Below, in pieces: positions 58,801 through 64,000 of a DNA stretch of 64,000 nucleotides. Origin of the DNA: Chitinophagales bacterium (GTDB lineage: Bacteria; Bacteroidota; Bacteroidia; Chitinophagales; Saprospiraceae); NCBI GenBank assembly GCA_013297745.1, contig JAAFIM010000011.1, forward strand, positions 1 through 64,000, written 5' to 3'. Below the pieces are notes generated by a model, which searched no databases, was not told where the DNA came from, and worked only from the letters and a program-made list of their open reading frames with translations. Both the position numbers and the translations under genes were made by a program. Position 1 is the stretch's first letter; every line of letters starts with the position of its first letter.

Positions 58801-61800
58801 GTTTGTGCAGTGATAGTGGCTGTTACTGCCGTTGGTTGGGTAACAGTTACGCTTCTCGTAACTGAACAACCATTAGCATCAGTAGTTGTTATTGTGTAAG
58901 CACCAGCAACTAAACCTGTAGCGATGGCAGTGGTTTGCATACCAGCAGACCACATATACATATAGGGAGCAGTTGCGCCCGACGCGGTAACTGTTGCTTG
59001 TCCATCAGCAGCGCTAAAACAAGAAACTTGCGCGCCGTTATAGTTTGAAGTAACAGTAGCAGTAGCGGCTAAAGCAGTAGGTGCAATTACAACAGCAGTT
59101 AGCGTAGTGAAGCAAGTACCAGTTTCAGTTACAGTTACTGTGTAAGTACCAGCAGTCAAACCTGTAGCAGTAGCACCTGTTTGGCTATTAGACCACATAT
59201 ACATATATGGTGTGATACCATTTGTAGCGGTAATAGCTATGCTACCATTGTTGCCACCAGCACAACTTACGTTGGTTACTGTAGAGGCGAGGGTAGGAGA
59301 TACACAAATGATATTAACAATATAGTCTTCTGTTTCTCCATATATACTTGAAGAAGCGCCACAAGGGGTATTGGTTAATTGTGAGTCATTACCACCACGT
59401 ACACGCATCATAGTTTGTCCAATTATGGCAGTAGAAGGTACTGTAAATGTCAACACAGTTGTACCATTTGCACCAGCATTGATAGTGTTGAAGTTAACAA
59501 ACTCATTGGCATCATCAAAGTCACCATCTTGGTTGAAATCTATCCACACAGCAGCAAATTGGTTAGGGTCAGAGCCCATTGTTACAGAAACAGTCTGTGT
59601 GCTGTTTTGAGCAAGGCTAGGAACGGTTACTGTATTAAAGAAAGTATAGTAAGGAATAGCTGAACTTAAAGAAGAATTATTCAAAGTACCTAAAGTTACG
59701 TTGGTAATTGCATCAGTATTGCCTCCAAATGGATTTGGACCGCTGCCATAAGTAGGAGCACAATAGCAGAAGAATCTTGTATTTTGAGCTACTGAAGCAG
59801 GAGTCGCAGTTGTGCTTTGTCCTGAATTGGCGCAAGTAATAATAGCGCGGTAGAAAGTAGCAGAACTTTGGGTAGCAGTAGTACTTGTAGCTGTTGCACC
59901 ACTTATATTTGTATAAGTTATACCGTCAGGCGAAGATTGCCATTGATAGCTAATGCCAGCAGTGCTGTAGGTTGTAGAAAGGCTCAAGTTGATAACTTGG
60001 CTAGGGCAAGCAGCAGTTACAGAAGCTATTGTATTAGCAGCAGCAGGTGCGCCAGAACAAGGAGTAGGAGCCACTACGCTAATTATATAGTCTTCAGTTT
60101 CGCCATAGATACTTGAAGAAGCGCCGCAAGGAGTATTGGCGAGTTGGGTATCTTCGCCACCACGTACACGCATCATAGTTTGACCCAATAGCGCACCAGC
60201 AGGTACTGTGAAAGCCAACACTGCAGTGCCGTTTGCACCAGTCGAAACTGTGTTAAAAGTTACAAACTCACCAGCATCAGCAAAATCGCCATCTTGATTA
60301 TAATCAATCCACACCCCAGTGAATTGGTTAACATCAGAACCCATCGTGATAGAAATATTTTCTGTAGCGTTTTGGGTAATTGTTGGGATTGTTACTGTGT
60401 TGAAAAAGGTATAAAAAGGAGAAGCAGAAGCACCAGAAGTATTATCTAAAGTGTTAAGTCTTACCCTTGTAATTTGGTCTGTTGTGCCTGGGCCACTACC
60501 ATAAGTTGTAGCGCAATAGCAGAAAAATCTTGTGTTTGCAGCTACAGATACTGGTGTAGCTGTAATGCTTTGAGCAGAGTTGGCACAAGTCACTATAGCA
60601 CGGTAGAAAGTAGCAGAACTTTGCGTGGCAGTAGCTGTGGAAGCAGTTGCGCCGCTTATATTTGTATAAGTTATACCGTCAGGTGAAGATTGCCATTGGT
60701 AGGTAATGCCTGTTAGTGTATAATTTGTAGATAAGCTCAAGTTGATAACTTGGCTAGGGCAAGCAGCAGTTACAGAAGATACAGAGTTGGCAGCAGCTGG
60801 AACGCCAAAACAAGCAGTAGCAGCGGTGATATTGACGATGTAATCTTCAGTTTCACCATAGGTATGCCCAATTAGACCACCAGAAGCACCACAAGGAGCA
60901 TTAGTTAGTTGGACATCTTCGCCACCGCGTACACGCATCATAGTTTGACCCAATAGCGCGCCAGCTGGTACTGTGAAAGTCAATGCTGCTGTGCCGCTGG
61001 AACCAGCTGTAACAGTATTGAATGCTATAAATTCGCCACCATCGTTAAAATCTCCATCTTGATTATAATCAATCCATACACCAGTGAATTGGGCAGTATG
61101 AGACCCAAAAGTGATAGAAATGGTTTCTGTCGTATTCTGGGTAATTGTTGGGATTGTTACTGTGTTGAAAAAGGTATAAAAAGGAGAAGTAGAAGCACCA
61201 GAAGTATTATCTAATGTATTGAGTCTTACTCTTGTAATTTCATCGTTGGAGGCTGGTCCGCTGGCGTAAGTAGCTGCACAATAGCAGAAAAATCTCGTAT
61301 TTTGAGCTACAGACACTGGCGTAGCTGTGATGCTTTGACCAGAGTTAGCACAAGTAACTATAGCACGATAGAAAGTAGCAGAAGTTTGTGTTGCTGTAGT
61401 AGTTGCAGCAGTTGCGCCGCTTATGTTCGTATAAGTTACCCCATCAGGTGAAGATTGCCATTGATAAGTAATGCCTGTGAAACTATAAGCTGTAGAAAGG
61501 CTTAAGCTAAATACTTGACTTGCGCACGTGGAAGTAACAGAAGATAGCGCATTGGCAGCAGCAGGCGCGCCAGAACAAGCGGGCAAATTGCTAATACCAT
61601 TCATTTCATCTGCGCCCATATCAGGGGCAAAGCCTGTGCCTGTGTAACCGGCATTACCAAAGCGAATATCACCGTCGAAATCGTTGGTTATGCCCGCTAT
61701 ATTTACACCACCACTTTCCACGCCTGTAGCGATAGCTGGGTCAATGTGTAGGTAGTTGGCATTTGTGGTTACTAATGATAAGAAAGGAGGATTTTCGCTA

Positions 61801-64000
61801 ATAGAGTTGGCATCTCTTGTGCCCATAGCAGTTTGATAACCCGCTAATGTAGCTTGTGGGGTTGTGCCATCTGTATAGATAGTACTAGCGAAAAAGTCGT
61901 TTCTATTAGAAGAAGTTTGGTAAGAAGTTAATGTCGTGCTGCTGCGTCTGTAAGCCACTGCCAAGCCTGCGCCTGCTGTTGTAGAAGTATTGACGAATAT
62001 ATTATTATTCATCGTTAAGTTGGTAGAAGTGACAGCAGATACTGCACTTGAACCAAATAAAGCGCCTGTACTTGCGCCTGACAAACGTACGGTATTGTAG
62101 TATAAGTTCGTATTTGTACTACTTGTTATGTTGATACCAATCAATGGATTGGCTGCATTAGCTGCTGGAGTACGTAAGTCACCTATGATGTTGTTGAATA
62201 CATTGTGAGTCGTACCACCAGTTATAAATAATCCTGCAACCACTGGACCTGTGCTTGTACTAGATAAATCAGTGATTTTATTGTTAAATATATTTGTAAT
62301 AGAACCTGTCGATACCGAAATACCATATATAACTCCTGCTGTTCCACCTGTACTATTAAGCGCTGATATTTGGTTGCTAGCCATGGTCATTGTTCCACCA
62401 GCAGCATACTGAATACCAGTCATACTAGTTCCACCAGTTCCTCCTACTGTAGTAGAAAAATTAGCTATTGTGTTATTTTGGATTATTTTTACTCCTGTAA
62501 TCCCAAATTCCAATATACCTTTGATAGTTCCTGTAGTAGGTGTTGAAAAATTGCGAAGGATATTATTACTTATCGTTATGTTTATAACAGAATTGGTGCT
62601 AAATATACCGTCAATCGTCCCAGTAGAAGCTGTGTTGCTATAGCTCATATTCTCTACGAGGTTGCCCGAAACAGTAGCCGCATCTGGGCTGATGATGACT
62701 ATACCACGTAAAGCTCCAGTAGTGGCACTTGTTCTCACCACATTGCTGACCGTATTGTTGTTAGCTGTGAGAGTAGAGCCTGCGGCGCCGCCTGCTGAAA
62801 TCATAAGGTGTGTACCCGTTCCTCCCAAGCTTGGTGCTGTTATTGTGTTGCTGGATACGGTTATGGTTGCGCCATTTCCTGTATTAGTAATACCATTGAT
62901 AGTTGCGCCTGTAGCACTTGAGTAGTTTAAACTAATAGTATTATTGCTAATGTTCACATTATTGGATGCAGGGGTAGAGCCTATGGCGTTATTTATACCA
63001 TCCAATTGCGAGGTAGTACCTGCACTAGTAAGGGTTATGGAGTTGTTGCTAATGGTGATGTTAGCGCTAACTGCAGTTCCTGTGAGGATACCGCGTAGTG
63101 TGGTTGCGTGGCTTACACCTGTTCCATTATTGTTGTTGATGCTATTGAAAGAAAGGTTAGCACTCCATTGGCTATTGATGCGAATACCAGCCGCTGGGCT
63201 TGTTGTTGCACCACCACCATAATTAATGATAGTATTGCCATTGGTTGCGCTACCACCTACTACGTTATTGAAATCCGCTAAGGTGAAAGGAGATGCAGCC
63301 GCAAATCCACTTAATGCGATACCAATGTTACAGTTTTGTATGGTATTTCTTTGGAAAGTGTTGTTGCTGCTTGCGCCTGTTGCTGCTGTAATGGTTAGTG
63401 CGGTTGCTGCTGCTGTTGGTATGCTATTGATAAGTAAAATACCGATAGAACCGTCAAACATAGGGCTAGTGCCAGCTGCATTGTTTATACGGTTTAAGGT
63501 TACTGTACAGTTGCGGATGGTATTGTTTTGACAACCATCAGTAGCACTTGCTTTGTACAAAGCATAACCGTATTCCATTGTGGCGGGGTTGGCTGTATTG
63601 GCGGCGTTTTCTGATAAGTCGATTCCGTCAATAGTAACGAAATCTGAACCTACCAACCTAAAAATACCATCTTGAGCGGCTGCACCTGGCGTGCCTGTAC
63701 CCCCTGTGTAAGCGGTAATCACTGGGTTGGCGCCTGCTCCTGATTTTTGGAAGGTAATGGTGTTGCCTGCTGTACCTGTAGCGGTGAGGGCTATACCCCC
63801 GACTGGTGCAGTTTCTGTGTGGCCTGCATTAATGTTGGTTGTGATAGTGCCCGTGTGTGTCCCTGCGTTGATGGCCGTAACTGCTGCTGCTATAGTGGGG
63901 TAGGTCGCATTGAGCGTCCCTCCAGTAGCGGTAACATTTACTTGCGCATAGTTTGGCAAGAAAGTAGCACCTATCAAACCCATTACTGACGTGGTCTTGT
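55854..64000 (-). CDS. Giant T9SS-exported surface protein: beta-helix, three GEVED units, 14 SprB-like repeats, sorting domain (5' end outside window)
   Basis: At least 2714 residues; the frame remains open to the window edge (KTTSV before Met at 63983), so the start is upstream. A signal-peptide end (GLIGATFLPNYAQ) is visible, so little is missing. Residues to ~790 (plus 61600-63960) are parallel beta-helix-like Asn/Thr-rich coils (ISNNSI..). Three ~760-bp near-identical units at 59310-61590 each carry YQWQSSPDGITYTNISGATA and a GEVED domain (VWIDYNQDGDF, GETEDYIV). Fourteen SprB-like repeats at 56115-59310 follow the pattern GLTAGTYTVTVTDANGC. The C-terminus VKLYPNPTSATITIE..ADKRAQIIPVVRIR is a type A T9SS sorting domain. 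SprB relatives act in gliding and adhesion. Confidence 0.9.
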   Translation of the reverse strand, partial: KTTSVMGLIGATFLPNYAQVNVTATGGTLNATYPTIAAAVTAINAGTHTGTITTNINAGHTETAPVGGIALTATGTAGNTITFQKSGAGANPVITAYTGGTGTPGAAAQDGIFRLVGSDFVTIDGIDLSENAANTANPATMEYGYALYKASATDGCQNNTIRNCTVTLNRINNAAGTSPMFDGSIGILLINSIPTAAATALTITAATGASSNNTFQRNTIQNCNIGIALSGFAAASPFTLADFNNVVGGSATNGNTIINYGGGATTSPAAGIRINSQWSANLSFNSINNNNGTGVSHATTLRGILTGTAVSANITISNNSITLTSAGTTSQLDGINNAIGSTPASNNVNISNNTISLNYSSATGATINGITNTGNGATITVSSNTITAPSLGGTGTHLMISAGGAAGSTLTANNNTVSNVVRTSATTGALRGIVIISPDAATVSGNLVENMSYSNTASTGTIDGIFSTNSVINITISNNILRNFSTPTTGTIKGILEFGITGVKIIQNNTIANFSTTVGGTGGTSMTGIQYAAGGTMTMASNQISALNSTGGTAGVIYGISVSTGSITNIFNNKITDLSSTSTGPVVAGLFITGGTTHNVFNNIIGDLRTPAANAANPLIGINITSSTNTNLYYNTVRLSGASTGALFGSSAVSAVTSTNLTMNNNIFVNTSTTAGAGLAVAYRRSSTTLTSYQTSSNRNDFFASTIYTDGTTPQATLAGYQTAMGTRDANSISENPPFLSLVTTNANYLHIDPAIATGVESGGVNIAGITNDFDGDIRFGNAGYTGTGFAPDMGADEMNGISNLPACSGAPAAANALSSVTSTCASQVFSLSLSTAYSFTGITYQWQSSPDGVTYTNISGATAATTTATQTSATFYRAIVTCANSGQSITATPVSVAQNTRFFCYCAATYASGPASNDEITRVRLNTLDNTSGASTSPFYTFFNTVTIPTITQNTTETISITFGSHTAQFTGVWIDYNQDGDFNDGGEFIAFNTVTAGSSGTAALTFTVPAGALLGQTMMRVRGGEDVQLTNAPCGASGGLIGHTYGETEDYIVNITAATACFGVPAAANSVSSVTAACPSQVINLSLSTNYTLTGITYQWQSSPDGITYTNISGATASTATATQSSATFYRAIVTCANSAQSITATPVSVAANTRFFCYCATTYGSGPGTTDQITRVRLNTLDNTSGASASPFYTFFNTVTIPTITQNATENISITMGSDVNQFTGVWIDYNQDGDFADAGEFVTFNTVSTGANGTAVLAFTVPAGALLGQTMMRVRGGEDTQLANTPCGASSSIYGETEDYIISVVAPTPCSGAPAAANTIASVTAACPSQVINLSLSTTYSTAGISYQWQSSPDGITYTNISGATATSTTATQSSATFYRAIITCANSGQSTTATPASVAQNTRFFCYCAPTYGSGPNPFGGNTDAITNVTLGTLNNSSLSSAIPYYTFFNTVTVPSLAQNSTQTVSVTMGSDPNQFAAVWIDFNQDGDFDDANEFVNFNTINAGANGTTVLTFTVPSTAIIGQTMMRVRGGNDSQLTNTPCGASSSIYGETEDYIVNIICVSPTLASTVTNVSCAGGNNGSIAITATNGITPYMYMWSNSQTGATATGLTAGTYTVTVTETGTCFTTLTAVVIAPTALAATATVTSNYNGAQVSCFSAADGQATVTASGATAPYMYMWSAGMQTTAIATGLVAGAYTITTTDANGCSVTRSVTVTQPTAVTATITAQTNVLCNGAATGSATATGTGGTGTSMFMWSNGQTTATATGLTAGIYTVTTTDINGCMAMATTTISQPAAALAISATPTNVLCFGGNNGAVTTTATGGTGAYTYLWTGGATTANRTGLTAGTYSVTVTDANGCMAMTSAAVGQPAAALTATNTPTNITCFGSNNGIITVNATGGTTAYTFNRGTGAQGSNVFNGLAVGSYTITVTDANGCSTTTAANITQPAAALSLTVTATGAGCGGSVGSATATTTGGTAGYSFLWTGNRTGATITGLTAGAYAVTVTDANGCIITGNANVTATVSPVTITASQTNVLCFGGNTGAINATPANGATPYSFAWSNGRTVANNTGLAAGVYTLTVTDANSCMAMGSYTISQPAAALTASSTQTNVACFGGNNGTITASAVGGTAPYMFMWAGGITTAARTGLTAGTYTVTVTDNNGCMTMTSATITQPAAALTANATATTVSCFGGNDGTATVTTTGGTGAVMFMWSNTQTTATATGLVANTYTVTATDANGCTTTATAAVTQPTAALTTTPASTSPSCIGDVDGMIMANATGGTAPYMFMWSDAQTTAAATGLSAGVYQVTVTDSRACVTNATITLSDPAAITLTVTSADVLCNGDATGMAMATTAGGTGVFNYAWSDGQTTAAATGLTIGVYTISVRDANSCTETASVTISEPTAIGINTSSTDATACGAADGTGLVVATGGTTPYTYAWSNGQTTDNLSNVGFGVYTVTVTDDNGCMKDGAVTISEPSGVNVSATATDVLCFNTNTGTGTAVANGGSAPYMYAWSDGQMTDVATGLVAGAYSVTATDNAGCRAFTNVTVTEATPITLSVSSTDATCGACTDGSAMAQVLGGVAPYTFAWSNGTTSALNIGLAVGAYTVTITDANGCTANSSVTVSLFVSIDNNTVEAVKLYPNPTSATITIENLPVNARVQVINSLGQTLRSYEPNQPIMQMDMTEFSPATYYIQIIADKRAQIIPVVRIR

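Noticed and set aside
57304-63531. Plus-strand ORFs antisense to the giant adhesin (60-115 codons)
   Set aside because: They are shadows of the repetitive minus-strand gene and contain its repeats in reverse.

Overview
The window comes from an AT-rich Bacteroidota genome. Several independent signs agree: promoters with the Bacteroidota TAnnTTTG -7 element sit upstream of many genes; lpxC is fused to fabZ; two TonB-dependent receptors carry N-terminal carboxypeptidase-regulatory-like domains; a giant surface protein has SprB repeats and a type A T9SS C-terminal sorting domain; and a DUF5689 lipoprotein is present. The sequence does not fix the genus. 

Layout. 1-7.4 kb: a 21-bp repeat array, then a DUF5689 lipoprotein and TonB receptor (minus strand) diverging from a secreted endonuclease/exonuclease/phosphatase and two RDD membrane proteins. 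7.4-10.7 kb: an intergenic hairpin repeat, a CNNM/CBS membrane protein, cysS and a small membrane protein. 10.9-16.5 kb: a glycosyltransferase, a cold-shock/DUF3825 gene followed by an integron attC-like palindrome, a PPOX flavoprotein, two micro-genes, a macro-domain protein and a TIGR01777 epimerase. 16.6-22.5 kb: rpsU, a Xer recombinase, a membrane protein, a Glu/Leu-type dehydrogenase, an OmpA-family protein and a thioredoxin-SPOR fusion. 22.6-27.7 kb: a type III restriction-modification operon in res-mod order, ending next to tRNA-Ser and tRNA-Pro. 28-35.3 kb: an AddA-like helicase, a DUF1573 lipoprotein, dnaX split by a 9-A run, a free-standing lipoyl domain and the 2-oxo acid dehydrogenase E2. 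35.5-41.4 kb: a HExxH protein coupled to a lipoprotein, tsaE, three identical tRNA-Gln genes, a TIGR03032 protein, an M15 peptidase lipoprotein, a 41-bp tandem array and a coiled-coil protein. 41.4-51.1 kb: a TonB receptor, speD with two paralogous GNAT enzymes, rlmN, plsC, a MITE-like element, and an omega-amidase / lipoprotein / aminotransferase set. 51.2-55.4 kb: lpxD, lpxC-fabZ, lpxA and a GGGP synthase. 55.5-64 kb: a second 21-bp repeat patch and the giant T9SS/SprB adhesin, whose 5' end lies outside the window. 

Functional links. lpxD/lpxC-fabZ/lpxA form a lipid A block. speD would generate methylthioadenosine as a by-product of polyamine synthesis, and the YbdL-like aminotransferase plus YafV-like omega-amidase could close the methionine salvage pathway. 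The DUF5689 lipoprotein, TonB receptor and nuclease look like an outer-surface scavenging set. The strongest unusual signal is dnaX. Its gamma-length frame ends just after a run of nine A, and a -1 frame stays open from that run through the tau-specific C-terminal region, as expected for gamma/tau production by slippage. Other notable items are the attC-like site, the inverted-repeat element after plsC and its covarying hairpin, the HExxH/lipoprotein pair, and the mosaic specificity region of the type III methyltransferase.
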